Of a DNA stretch of 64,000 bases, positions 8,514-17,203 are shown in pieces. The DNA is from Verrucomicrobiota bacterium (GTDB taxonomy: Bacteria; Verrucomicrobiota; Verrucomicrobiia; Limisphaerales; UBA9464): NCBI GenBank assembly GCA_017309115.1, contig JAFLEF010000022.1:1-64000 (forward strand), read 5' to 3'. Below the pieces are notes generated by a model. It worked only from the letters and a program-made list of their open reading frames with translations, made no database searches and was not told the DNA's origin. Made by a program: the position numbers and the translations under genes. Position 1 is the stretch's first letter, and every line of letters begins with the position of its first letter.

Positions 8514-11500
8514 GCGTTGACGGCCTCCGAATTGACGACGGGCACCTTCAAGGTGAGCCGAGTGCCCTTGCCGAGTTCACTGCGAACCTCGAGGTCCCCA
8601 TGCAGCATGGCGGCTCTTTCGCGCATGGTTTTCATTCCGGAACCGGCGGCCTCGGATTCAGGATCCCGCTTCAGCCCGCGACCGTTGTCGAAAACGGACA
8701 GCTGAATGCGGTCTCCTTGCCGGTCTACTTCGTAAGTGATTTCGGTAGCGCCGGAATGTTTGAGCGAATTGGTCAGGGCCTCTTGCGCGATTCGATAGAA
8801 GTCCACCTCGGCGGGCTGGGGCAGGAGTTTGTCCACGTTGTCGATGCGGGTTTCCAACGTGCCGCCGTAGGCCTCGGCGACGTTCTGGCCGAGCCAGCGC
8901 AGGGCTTGAGTAAGGCCCAATTGATCCAATTCAGGAGGGCGCAATCCCCGGGAGAGGGCGCGAACACCGTTGATGGCCCGAGAAGCGGTGAGGGAAATGG
9001 AGTCGAGCTCTTTGGCGAGATCCGCCGGCGGGGTGTGTCGGCGCAGGGCGAGTTCGGCCCGGTTGCGAATGAGTTGGAGTTCCTGGCCGAGGCCGTCGTG
9101 GAGTTCCCCGGCGAGGCGGGCCCGTTCCTGTTCTTGGGAGCGGAGCAACTGACGGGAGAATTCTTCGGCGAGATCGCTTTCCCGCTGCAATTGGCGCACG
9201 CGGATTTGATAGAGGAGGCCGATGCAGCCCAATACGAGCACGGCACCGAGGACGCGGACCTCGGTGCGTTGCCACCAGAACGGCGTCACGATGACTTCGA
9301 GGCTGGCGCCGGGTTCGCTGACGATGCCGTCTTCCGTGCGAGCCTGAACCCGCAGGGTATAGCGACCGGGCGGCACGCGCGTGTAGTAAGCGGCATTACG
9401 TTTTCCGGCTTCAACCCACCAGTTGTCGAAACCCTCGAGCAGATACCGGAACTCCAGGTCCTGGGGGGAGATGAAGGTGGGGCAGACAAACTGAAAATCG
9501 AGGCGTTCCAGCCCCGGTGGGATCAGTACTGTCTTAACTCCCTCGGGCGAAAACACGGTCCGACGTTGGCCCGCGGGCGCAGGCGTGCTGCCGAGTTCGC
9601 GGGTCGGGGTTAAGAGCATTTCGACATCGTTTTCGGCGTGGCGAGCGGGAAGGGACTCGAGCTTTTTGGGGGCTTCCAGGGCCAGTTGCTCGATTCGGAC
9701 CAAGGGATTCCGGTCATTCTTAGGGATTCGGTTGGGATGAAGACTGGCGACTCCTTCCGCCGTGGCGAACCAGAGCTGGCCGCTGGCATCACGTGCCGCG
9801 GTGGGTTGGACGGTTCCATTGAACTCTTCATTGCGAAGGCCGTCGGATCGCCCGAGGACCAGCGGACTGATCTTTTGCCCACCGGCGGCGGCGTCCCGTT
9901 CCTCCGGGGTCAGACGAAGTAGCCCCCGGGCGGTGCCGATCCAGAGGTTGGCCTCCCCATCTTCGATGATGCTGTAGATCGTGGCGCTGGGAAGTCCGTT
10001 GCTGACCGACAGATGAGAAAAGCCATCCTTTCGGTATCGATAGAGGCCTTGGGACATCGTGCCGATCCAGAGGTCTCCGCGGCGATCTTGGTGTAATGAA
10101 ATCCCGACTTCCAACTGGGGCAGGTTGCCCAGACTGGTGAAGCTGGTGAGGCCCGTTGCATCCAATCGATTCAGGCCGAAGGAAGTCCCGATCCAAACAA
10201 TTCCGGTGCCGTCGTCCCAGATTGAGCGGACGTCATTGTTGGAGAGTCCATCGCGGACGATTCGAACGACGCTGCCCTTGCGAATCTGGTAGGCACCATC
10301 GGTGGTTCCCGCCCAGATTGATCCCTGGGCTCCGGGTGCGAGGCACCAAATGATGGGTTCACTTGAGTCTGATAAGGGTACCGGTTGGAAGCGTCGGCCA
10401 TCCCAGCGGGTAAGTCCGCCCCGGCGGGTGGAAACCCAGATTGTACCGGTCGTGTCCTGCTGTACGGCATAGACAAAATGGTCTGGAAGTCCGTCGGCGG
10501 CGCTAAACTGTCGATTGGCCGAATCGTCAATGCGGTGCAGCCCCAGAGTGGTGCCAACCCAGAGACTGCCATCCTGGGCGCTGAGTACGCTGGTGACCTC
10601 ATTGCCGGCCAGTCCTTCTTCGATGCCCCAGGTAAACGCCGGCGTCGGTCGCAATTGTATTAATCCGCCGCCCTCCGTGCCGAACCAAACGGAGTGCTCC
10701 TGATCGATCCAGAACCCGCCAGCCGTCCGGGCGGAGATAGCGCTGCGGGTGGGGTAAGCCGCCCACCGGCCGTCCTTCCAGTGAATCATACTCTGGTCGG
10801 TCCCCAGCCAGAATTCATTGCTGGCCACCTGCCACGCCGCCAAGGCCTTCTCGCCCTTCAGCTCCTGTGCGGGTGCCCATGGCAGGAACTCCCGTCCTTG
10901 GAGGCGATAAATCCCATGGCTTCCACCCAGCCAGATGTGTCCGTCGAATCCGCGGGTGATAATGAGAGAGGCCTCCTTGGGCGGGGGCGGTTGAATCGTG
11001 AGCGGGACGAATCGATCGCCTTCCAATCGCCAGGCGCTCTCGCGTTTGGCGAGAACCACCGGTCGATCCTGTTCGTCGAGGAGTACGGTGGAGGTGTGCA
11101 GACCGGGCAGTCCGTCGTTGGTTCCGAAGAACTGAAACCGACCCTCCGGATGCCGAACAAAAACCCCACCCCCGTCAGTGGCGATCCAGAGACGATCGTG
11201 TTGGTCCAAGGCGAGTGACTTCACCTGACCATTGGTGAGGCCCTCATTGCCTCCGAAAGTGGTGAACCTTCCCTGATGATGACGGATCAAGCCCCCGCCT
11301 GCGGTTCCGACCCAGAGACTGTCATCTCGGGCCGGTAACACCGAGGTCACAAACCCAGTGGGAAAGCCCGGGGTGTTGCCGGGGTGAAAAACTTCCAGGT
11401 TGTTCCCGTCGAACCGTCCCAAGCCGTGATTCATGGCGAGCCACAGAAAGCCATCCCGAGTCTGGGTAATACCTTCCACGGCGGTCAGGTTGAGTTCCGG

Positions 11501-11659
11501 GGTGGCCGCCCAGCGACGAAGCGAGTAACCCGTGGGCAACTGGGGTGCGGCCTGCAGCAGCAACGTCGCCATCCACCAAACCCCCCAGGCAATCCCCGCC
11601 CAGAGAGGGTGGGACCGTTGGGTCCGGCGGCGAATCCAGGCGGAGGTGCCTTGGTGCAT
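8510..11659 (-). CDS. Hybrid-sensor-type histidine kinase with periplasmic propeller
   Basis: Membrane sensor kinase, 1049 residues. A signal/anchor helix at about 20-40 is followed by two seven-bladed propellers built from repeats such as SLWVGTAGGGL, RLWIATDGGG and NLWIGTARGL (about 45-620), a Y_Y_Y domain (about 690-760), a second transmembrane helix, and a cytoplasmic kinase of the HisKA_3/HATPase type. The phospho-acceptor is H854 in LAGELHDGLGQE. The ATP-binding N box EALTNSLKHS and DNGRG box are intact. There is no receiver domain in the chain, unlike the Bacteroides hybrid systems. By family it senses an extracellular ligand, often a glycan fragment; the ligand here is unknown. It forms an operon with the two response regulators downstream. 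Confidence 0.93.
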   Translation of the reverse strand: MHQGTSAWIRRRTQRSHPLWAGIAWGVWWMATLLLQAAPQLPTGYSLRRWAATPELNLTAVEGITQTRDGFLWLAMNHGLGRFDGNNLEVFHPGNTPGFPTGFVTSVLPARDDSLWVGTAGGGLIRHHQGRFTTFGGNEGLTNGQVKSLALDQHDRLWIATDGGGVFVRHPEGRFQFFGTNDGLPGLHTSTVLLDEQDRPVVLAKRESAWRLEGDRFVPLTIQPPPPKEASLIITRGFDGHIWLGGSHGIYRLQGREFLPWAPAQELKGEKALAAWQVASNEFWLGTDQSMIHWKDGRWAAYPTRSAISARTAGGFWIDQEHSVWFGTEGGGLIQLRPTPAFTWGIEEGLAGNEVTSVLSAQDGSLWVGTTLGLHRIDDSANRQFSAADGLPDHFVYAVQQDTTGTIWVSTRRGGLTRWDGRRFQPVPLSDSSEPIIWCLAPGAQGSIWAGTTDGAYQIRKGSVVRIVRDGLSNNDVRSIWDDGTGIVWIGTSFGLNRLDATGLTSFTSLGNLPQLEVGISLHQDRRGDLWIGTMSQGLYRYRKDGFSHLSVSNGLPSATIYSIIEDGEANLWIGTARGLLRLTPEERDAAAGGQKISPLVLGRSDGLRNEEFNGTVQPTAARDASGQLWFATAEGVASLHPNRIPKNDRNPLVRIEQLALEAPKKLESLPARHAENDVEMLLTPTRELGSTPAPAGQRRTVFSPEGVKTVLIPPGLERLDFQFVCPTFISPQDLEFRYLLEGFDNWWVEAGKRNAAYYTRVPPGRYTLRVQARTEDGIVSEPGASLEVIVTPFWWQRTEVRVLGAVLVLGCIGLLYQIRVRQLQRESDLAEEFSRQLLRSQEQERARLAGELHDGLGQELQLIRNRAELALRRHTPPADLAKELDSISLTASRAINGVRALSRGLRPPELDQLGLTQALRWLGQNVAEAYGGTLETRIDNVDKLLPQPAEVDFYRIAQEALTNSLKHSGATEITYEVDRQGDRIQLSVFDNGRGLKRDPESEAAGSGMKTMRERAAMLHGDLEVRSELGKGTRLTLKVPVVNSEAVNA

Positions 11660-11849
11660 TTGGGAACCCCACCCTCTCCCACCAGGACCGCAATCGCAAC
11701 CTCGGAGAGCAGGGAACCCACGAACCGATTTGTCGCCTTGCCGGGCAGATGCCGGGCTGATCGGATCTCCGCGTAAGCTCCTTCCAGATCATGAACCCGA
11801 TGACGATCCAGGTCAGACCGCTGCCGACGCTAAAGTGGAAAAACCGGCG

Positions 11850-12347
11850 GGCGATGGAACAACTCGCGTCCGCTCTGACGGCTCTGGGATCGTAGTGGTC
11901 CCAGGTGTTCCCGTCGGGGAGAGCCTGAAGGTTGTTCTGCGGGCCTGGCGCGACGGAAACACCTATGAGGAGGCAGCCGGACGTTCCCAAGTTCATTTTA
12001 CGGTTCAGTCCCTGGTGGCGACGGAATTCGGACCTGACTATACCCTAAGGGACACTGGCGCCTTCGGGGGAATGAGCCTCATGTGGCGAACTCCGGCGGG
12101 CGGGTTCCAGTTGCAAACGCCGACCCGAAGTCCTGGAGGAACCTGGAGTATTCCCGTGGCATTGGTCGTTCAGCAGGGGCTGGTTTTCCAGCCTACCCAT
12201 GCCCAGCTTTGGAGCTCCACCAATCTCACTCATTGGACGCGAGTTGAACGCCGCTGGTTCTATGCGGAACCGGGGGAACCTTGGCCGGTGCAGTTGCTGA
12301 CCGCTCCCGATACCGGCCAGAAGCAATGGTTCAAGTTGGAGTGGTAA
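11850..12347 (+). pseudogene. Remnant of a secreted protein (5'-truncated)
   Basis: The plus-strand frame through this region reads as real protein only in its later part. It contains VPGVPVGESLKVVLRAW, then ATEFGPDYTLRDTG, and ends with LWSSTNLTHWTRV and WFKLEW, the pattern of the C-terminal module of the neighbouring secreted proteins. No signal peptide or believable start exists; upstream the frame merely runs antisense to the kinase gene. I infer a 5'-truncated remnant of a secreted beta protein. It could also be a misread fragment with no function. Confidence 0.4.
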
Positions 12348-12371
12348 GGCGGCGGCTGCGACCGCTCGGAC

Positions 12372-13016
12372 TTACCGGACGGCTGCTTCGCTCTTTCGTT
12401 CCCGCAACGGAACCTGCCGGACTTTTCGCCACAGCTTGAGTCGCTGGTAATCCGGCGACTCCTCCGCGTCATAGCCCAGGGGAATCTCCTCGCAGAGTCC
12501 ACAGTACGTGGCGACCCGAGTGCCCAGCGGAGCCCGCGCCAGTTGTCCGGCGACATACTCGATATATTCGTCGTACAGCTCGTCCCGCAGCGACAGGCTG
12601 TCGTCGATCCTCATCAGGGTCTCCAGATTCTCCTCGAACGGATTGTACAGGTAGAACGCATCGAAGGGGGCGAACTCCACTTGAGTGATGTTGCCGCAGT
12701 GGAAGGTAATCTGATCGGAGGGCGCGAAGGCGGCGGTGGACTGGGCGACTTGATGCAGGTGCGGGCGCTGTTCGATTCCGGTGAAATGGCCCGGGGACGT
12801 CAGGGCTCCCGCCAAACAGAATTTTCCGGGGCCGCAACCGATGTCCAAGACGCGTGTGCCGGGGGACTGCACGAGAAATTCCGCCGCCAGCCGGGCCACT
12901 CGCAACGGTGTCCAATGCGAGCGGGAGAGTTCTTGGATGCGCTGCGGATACAGCCGGTCCCAGAGTTCATCCCGGTCGCCCTGCAAGGCTTCCCGAAGTC
13001 GTTCGACGGTCATCAT
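12372..13016 (-). CDS. Class I SAM-dependent methyltransferase
   Basis: A 214-residue Rossmann-fold methyltransferase. The SAM-binding motif I is RVLDIGCGPGKF (about residues 54-65), followed by an acidic motif II (GIEQ) and the motif IV block YLYNPF, which resembles the N-methyltransferase [D/N]P-x-[F/Y] signature. The substrate cannot be told from sequence. The gene lies 27 bases downstream of the RtcR-type activator in the same direction and is probably in its operon, so an RNA or nucleotide substrate is possible, but that is inference. The start has two adjacent ATGs. Confidence 0.8.
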   Translation of the reverse strand: MMTVERLREALQGDRDELWDRLYPQRIQELSRSHWTPLRVARLAAEFLVQSPGTRVLDIGCGPGKFCLAGALTSPGHFTGIEQRPHLHQVAQSTAAFAPSDQITFHCGNITQVEFAPFDAFYLYNPFEENLETLMRIDDSLSLRDELYDEYIEYVAGQLARAPLGTRVATYCGLCEEIPLGYDAEESPDYQRLKLWRKVRQVPLRERKSEAAVR

Positions 13017-13043
13017 GTCGCGATCAGTCTGGACGGTTCCGGG

Positions 13044-14651
13044 TCAATCCGGGCTCCGGAGGTCGGCCCAAGTGAGTCCGAATCGGGCCAGGTACTTACC
13101 GAGCCGATCGGCGTCATTGGTCTTCTGGCGTTGGTTGCGGGATACTGCGAAGAGAGTACGCCCAGCTTCGGAAAGGGTGTGGGAATCGCGGCAGACCCGG
13201 ACTACGTACGCGAGTTGGATCTGATCGAACGGATCCAGTTCCGCCAGGCGTTCAGGACCCAGAGTTGCGCGCAGTTGGGTGAGATCATCCGACGCATCCG
13301 CAGGCCGTGACCACGAGGCGCGCAGGCGGTCCAACTCCTCTTGCAGCACGGAAGTGGTGATGCGACCGCCCACCGCGAGCGTGGCCATGCGGGTGACGGC
13401 GGCATTGAGATCGCGGAAGTTGGCGCTCCAGCGGGCTTCCGGGCTGAGGGCGAATTTGAGGAATGACGCGCGAACTTCCTTGCTCAGCGTGACCCGGGTG
13501 CCGTGTTTGCGGGCGAACTGATCCAGTTCGTAATCGAGGTTGGGTTCGATGTCCTCGGCCCGTTCGCGCAATCCGGGCAAACGAAACGTCCACAAGTTGA
13601 GCCGGGCCAGGAGATCCTCGCGAAATGTTCCGGTCTGCACCCGTTCCAGCAGATCACGGTTCGTCCCGGTGATGAGTTGGAAATCGGTGGTGACGTCCCG
13701 ATCGCCGCCGAAGGGAGGGAACCGTTTGTCCTCCAGGGCGCGTAGGAGCAGGGCCTGTTCGTCGAGTCCGAGTTCGCCCACTTCGTCCAGGAACAGAAGT
13801 CCGCCGTCGGCCGCTCGCAGCAGACCCGGCCGATCCCGGAGCGCTCCGGTGAAGGCGCCTTTGACGTGTCCGAACAGGGCGCTCATGGCGGAGTCGCCCC
13901 GGAGTGTGGCGCAGTTCACCTCCACAAAGGATCCCGCCAACTGATGCCGTGCCTTCTTGAGCTCGTAGATTCGTTTGGCGAGTTGGGATTTGCCGGCGCC
14001 GGTCGGACCCATGAGCAGGACTGGATCCCGCGAGTGCACTGCCACATGCTCGATCTGCTCGATCAGATGATTAAAGCGTTCGTTGCGGGTCTCGATGCCG
14101 GACTTGAGGAACGAGCGGGCCTCCTTGGCTTCCTTTCCAAAGCGGGCGGCGATGCGGTCGTAACGCGATAAGTCCAGGTCGATGATCGCATAGGTGCCCT
14201 CGGCGGATCGGTTCTTGGGATCCCGCGGAGAGGTCTGCACCAGCCGTCCGGGCAGATGCCGGGATTCCGTGAGCAGGAACAGGCAGATCTGCTGGACGTG
14301 GGTGCCGGTGGTGATGTGAATCAGGTAGTCCTCGTGGTCGGGATCAAACGAGTACTGTCGGGCGAACTCATGGAGCGAGGCGAAGACCTCCTCGAAGTCC
14401 CAGGGATTCCGTAATTCCTGCGGATGCAGGTGAACCTCGGTCTTGGGCGAAACGCGCGTCAGGTCGGCGGCCACGCAGCGGGCGAGGTCGAGGTGGCTGG
14501 GTTGATGCAACAGTTCGAAGCGGTCGATGAGCAGGTCGTCGTGTCGGGCCAGGGAAACGGTGGGTCGCCATTTCTGCCACCGTTCCTGATGAAACCCGGC
14601 GTCCAGAACGCTGCCGAGGGTTCCCAGGACCACTGTCTTGCGGTTCTTCAT
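13044..14651 (-). CDS. rtcR: RtcR-type sigma-54-dependent activator
   Basis: Transcription activator that in other bacteria senses RNA damage products and turns on rtcBA RNA-repair genes from a sigma-54 promoter. Residues 1-180 are the CARF-like sensor domain typical of RtcR (starting KTVVLGTLGSVLDAG, with ITTGTHVQQICLFLLTE). The AAA+ domain has Walker A GPTGAGKSQLAKR near 213, the sigma-54 contact motif GAFTGA near 264, and Walker B GGLLFLDEVGEL. The C-terminus ends with the family HTH region (AGRTLFAVSR, NDADRLGKYLARFGL). At 535 residues it matches full-length RtcR. No rtcA, rtcB or Ro60 gene lies nearby; the only co-oriented neighbour is the methyltransferase downstream. Confidence 0.93.
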   Translation of the reverse strand: MKNRKTVVLGTLGSVLDAGFHQERWQKWRPTVSLARHDDLLIDRFELLHQPSHLDLARCVAADLTRVSPKTEVHLHPQELRNPWDFEEVFASLHEFARQYSFDPDHEDYLIHITTGTHVQQICLFLLTESRHLPGRLVQTSPRDPKNRSAEGTYAIIDLDLSRYDRIAARFGKEAKEARSFLKSGIETRNERFNHLIEQIEHVAVHSRDPVLLMGPTGAGKSQLAKRIYELKKARHQLAGSFVEVNCATLRGDSAMSALFGHVKGAFTGALRDRPGLLRAADGGLLFLDEVGELGLDEQALLLRALEDKRFPPFGGDRDVTTDFQLITGTNRDLLERVQTGTFREDLLARLNLWTFRLPGLRERAEDIEPNLDYELDQFARKHGTRVTLSKEVRASFLKFALSPEARWSANFRDLNAAVTRMATLAVGGRITTSVLQEELDRLRASWSRPADASDDLTQLRATLGPERLAELDPFDQIQLAYVVRVCRDSHTLSEAGRTLFAVSRNQRQKTNDADRLGKYLARFGLTWADLRSPD

Positions 14652-14993
14652 CGCGTCTTGGCCAGCACCTTGGTGATGGGGCGCGGGGCGGCGAGAAAAA
14701 TCCCCACATCTGACCGGATGGGGAACAAGTGCGGGCCGGGATCAGCGTGCGATTCTGAGAGCAGAGGTGGCGGATCTGGAAAACAAGAAAACAAGAAAGG
14801 GGGAGCGGGTAAGGCCGGTGGGGCGACGATCAACGGAGACGTACGTCCGTGGAATTACGAAGCGATGAATGGGCGTGGGCCGGTGAGAAAAATCCACACG
14901 CAGGCCGGACTGGAAGCCTGATGGAAGCGCGTTCCGCTGGGCTAACTGCATCCGATCCGGCCTGCGAGGCGTTGTAGAAGTGATCATGAGATT

Positions 14994-15019
14994 GGATCAA
15001 CTCTCGTATCAGTTGACCC
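14994..15019 (+). promoter_or_regulatory. Imperfect inverted repeat in the receptor leader
   Basis: GGATCAACT and AGTTGACCC face each other across eight bases, with one mismatch. It lies about 140 bases before the TonB-receptor ATG and directly before a second hairpin. It could be an operator or part of a leader RNA structure; the sequence does not say which. Confidence 0.3.
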
Positions 15020-15046
15020 GGATTCGTCCCGAATCCTACGGTTTTT
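15020..15046 (+). terminator. Hairpin with T-tract, terminator or attenuator candidate
   Basis: Perfect 7-base arms GGATTCG / CGAATCC with a three-base loop, followed six bases later by five Ts (15042-15046). The position, about 110 bases before the TonB-receptor start and on its strand, would suit an attenuator or the end of a small leader transcript. The stem is short, so the call is tentative. Confidence 0.35.
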
Positions 15047-15158
15047 CCAGCCACCCGGCGCAGCCATGGCGGAGAACATCCGTAGCTGTGCAGCCCGGTG
15101 GCGTTTCGTTGTCGGGAAGGGGTGATCTGACGGCTCACACAGACACTGAATTCTCGAC

Positions 15159-17195
15159 ATGAAAACCTTGGTGCACATCACCGCCGGACTCGGCTGCCTC
15201 TTGTTGTCGACACCGATTTTGGCTCACGAACCAGAGCAGATCGAACGCGTCATCATCAATGGTCGCGCCGACTCCCTTTTGGATATCGCCAATGCCGCGA
15301 GCGAGGGGTACGTCGGACGAGATCATTTTGAGTACCGCCCTCTGCTGCGCCCGGGCGAGTTGCTGGAAACGGTGCCGGGATTGATCGCCACCCAACACAG
15401 TGGCAACGGGAAGGCCAACCAGTATTTCCTCCGGGGCTTCAACCTGGATCACGGCACGGACTTCGCGACGTTTGTGGATGGAGTGCCCATCAACCTGCCG
15501 ACCCATGCTCACGGCCAGGGCTACACAGATATCAACTTCCTGATTCCCGAACTCGTCGAACGGATCCACTTTCGCAAGGGGCCTTACTACGCCGATCTAG
15601 GCGACTTCAGTTCGGTGGGCGCAGTGGACATGAAGTACTCCCGTTCGCTCAATCACTCCCTCGCGGATGTCGAGGGTGGTATGTACGGCTATGCCCGGGG
15701 CCTCTTCATTTCATCGCCTGCCGTTGGACCGGGGAATCTGCTCTATGCGGCGGAGTACCAGCACGACAACGGTCCGTGGGAATTGCCCTCCAATTACAAC
15801 AAGGCCAATGGCGTGGTGAGCTACAATCAGGGCGACGACGACAGTGGCTTCAGCGCCACCGCCATGGGTTACTTCGGTCGCTGGAATTCAACGGACCAGA
15901 TTCCGCGGCGGGCGGTCGAAGAGGGGCGGATTGGCCGGTTTGGGAACATCGATGACAGTGATGGCGGTGAATCGAAACGGTTTAGCTTGTCGGCGGAATG
16001 GCATCGCGACACCGAGGATGGGCACACCCAAGTGCTGGTCTATGGGGTGTACTACGACCTCGATCTGTATTCGAACTTCACGTATTTCTTGGATGATCCG
16101 GTCAACGGCGATCAGTTCCAACAGTTTGATCAGCGCGGTTACGGCGGGTTGATGGCGCATCACACCTGGGATCACGAGTTGTTTGGGCTGACGAGCGCGA
16201 CTACTGCGGGCCTGCAGGTTCGCGGTGACGCCATTCAGGTGGAACTCAACCATACCCGGCGTCGGGAGTTCTTGGAAACGACCCGCGCCGACGACGTGGG
16301 GGAGGTGTACGTATCGCCATATGTGCAGAATCAGACCCGCTGGACTGACTGGATACGATCTGAGGTCGGTGTTCGGCTCGACAACTACCACTTTGGAGTT
16401 CAGTCGGAATTACCTGAGGACACCGGCAACGTGGGTGCCTCGATTGTGAGTCCCAAGGGAAGCGTGGTCTTTGGACCGTGGGCCAACACCGAGATCAACC
16501 TAAGTGCCGGCCTCGGGTTCCACAGCAACGACGCCCGTGGAGTGACCAGTCAGATCGATCCAGCCGATCCCCTGGTGCGGACTACTGGGGCGGAGACCGG
16601 AGTCCGCACGCTTTGGGTGAAGGGCCTGCAAAGCACCCTCACCTTCTGGTGGCTGCAAAGTGATTCGGAACTTGTGTTCATTGGAGACGCGGGAAACACG
16701 GAACCTACCCGACCCAGTGAGAGGTACGGCGTGGAGTTCGCCAACTACTACACGCCGATACCGTGGCTGACTTTTGATCTCGACTACGCCTGGTCCCACG
16801 CGCGCTATCAGGACGTCGTGCCCGGCGAGGGAAACTTCATTCCGGGGGCGATCGAGAACGTCCTCAGCGCGGGCGTGACCGTGCATGATGTGCCGAGCCT
16901 GGGTGGATTCTTCTCCAGCTTACGGCTGCGGTACTTTGGGCCCCGCCCGCTGGTGGAGAACGATGAGTTCCGTTCCGACGGAACCGCCATCGTGAATCTC
17001 CAGGCGGGCTATCGATTCAATGCGCGATGGAAGCTAACGGTGGATGTCTTCAACCTGTTCAACACGAAAGGCGACGACATCACCTATTACTACACCTCCC
17101 GCTTGCCCGGTGAACCCGATGCGGGGGTTGACGACTACCACTTCCACCCGGTGGAACCGATTCAAGTCCGGGCGGGCATCAGTGCCCAGTTCTGA
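15159..17195 (+). CDS. TonB-dependent outer-membrane receptor
   Basis: Outer-membrane beta-barrel for TonB-driven uptake, 678 residues. The signal peptide ends at about residue 22 (PILAHEPEQ). The plug domain (about 45-160) has the typical PGELLETVPGLIATQHSG and YFLRGFNLDHGTDFATFVDG blocks. The rest is a barrel of alternating strands, with the TonB-C end DVFNLFNTKGDD and a final RAGISAQF; the C-terminal Phe is the usual barrel-assembly signal. No SusD-like partner, TonB or transporter gene adjoins, and the substrate is unknown. The gene converges on the VPDSG-tail gene with only eight bases between stops. Confidence 0.92.
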   Translation: MKTLVHITAGLGCLLLSTPILAHEPEQIERVIINGRADSLLDIANAASEGYVGRDHFEYRPLLRPGELLETVPGLIATQHSGNGKANQYFLRGFNLDHGTDFATFVDGVPINLPTHAHGQGYTDINFLIPELVERIHFRKGPYYADLGDFSSVGAVDMKYSRSLNHSLADVEGGMYGYARGLFISSPAVGPGNLLYAAEYQHDNGPWELPSNYNKANGVVSYNQGDDDSGFSATAMGYFGRWNSTDQIPRRAVEEGRIGRFGNIDDSDGGESKRFSLSAEWHRDTEDGHTQVLVYGVYYDLDLYSNFTYFLDDPVNGDQFQQFDQRGYGGLMAHHTWDHELFGLTSATTAGLQVRGDAIQVELNHTRRREFLETTRADDVGEVYVSPYVQNQTRWTDWIRSEVGVRLDNYHFGVQSELPEDTGNVGASIVSPKGSVVFGPWANTEINLSAGLGFHSNDARGVTSQIDPADPLVRTTGAETGVRTLWVKGLQSTLTFWWLQSDSELVFIGDAGNTEPTRPSERYGVEFANYYTPIPWLTFDLDYAWSHARYQDVVPGEGNFIPGAIENVLSAGVTVHDVPSLGGFFSSLRLRYFGPRPLVENDEFRSDGTAIVNLQAGYRFNARWKLTVDVFNLFNTKGDDITYYYTSRLPGEPDAGVDDYHFHPVEPIQVRAGISAQF

Positions 17196-17203
17196 TTCGG
17201 CGA

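Larger units (their letters stand above)
14652..15158. other. 507-base gene-free region between rtcR and TonB receptor
   Basis: No believable coding sequence. It holds two copies of a short direct repeat around GAGAAAAATCC (14691-14708 and 14883-14900), both preceded by GGGC-rich and followed by GGCCGG/GACCGG-like sequence. It also holds a stretch (14772-14802) resembling one at 27178-27205 (CTGGAAAAC..GAAAACA.GAAAGG), and paired inverted repeats at 14994-15036. I looked for a sigma-54 box (GG-N10-GC in TGGCAC/TTGCA context), a cobalamin riboswitch and a tRNA-like structure, and saw none that was convincing. Confidence 0.5.

Noticed and set aside
14652-15158. Cobalamin riboswitch, tRNA or sigma-54 promoter in the rtcR/TonB gap
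   Set aside because: No B12-box, no cloverleaf and no convincing GG-N10-GC sigma-54 site was found on either strand by eye.
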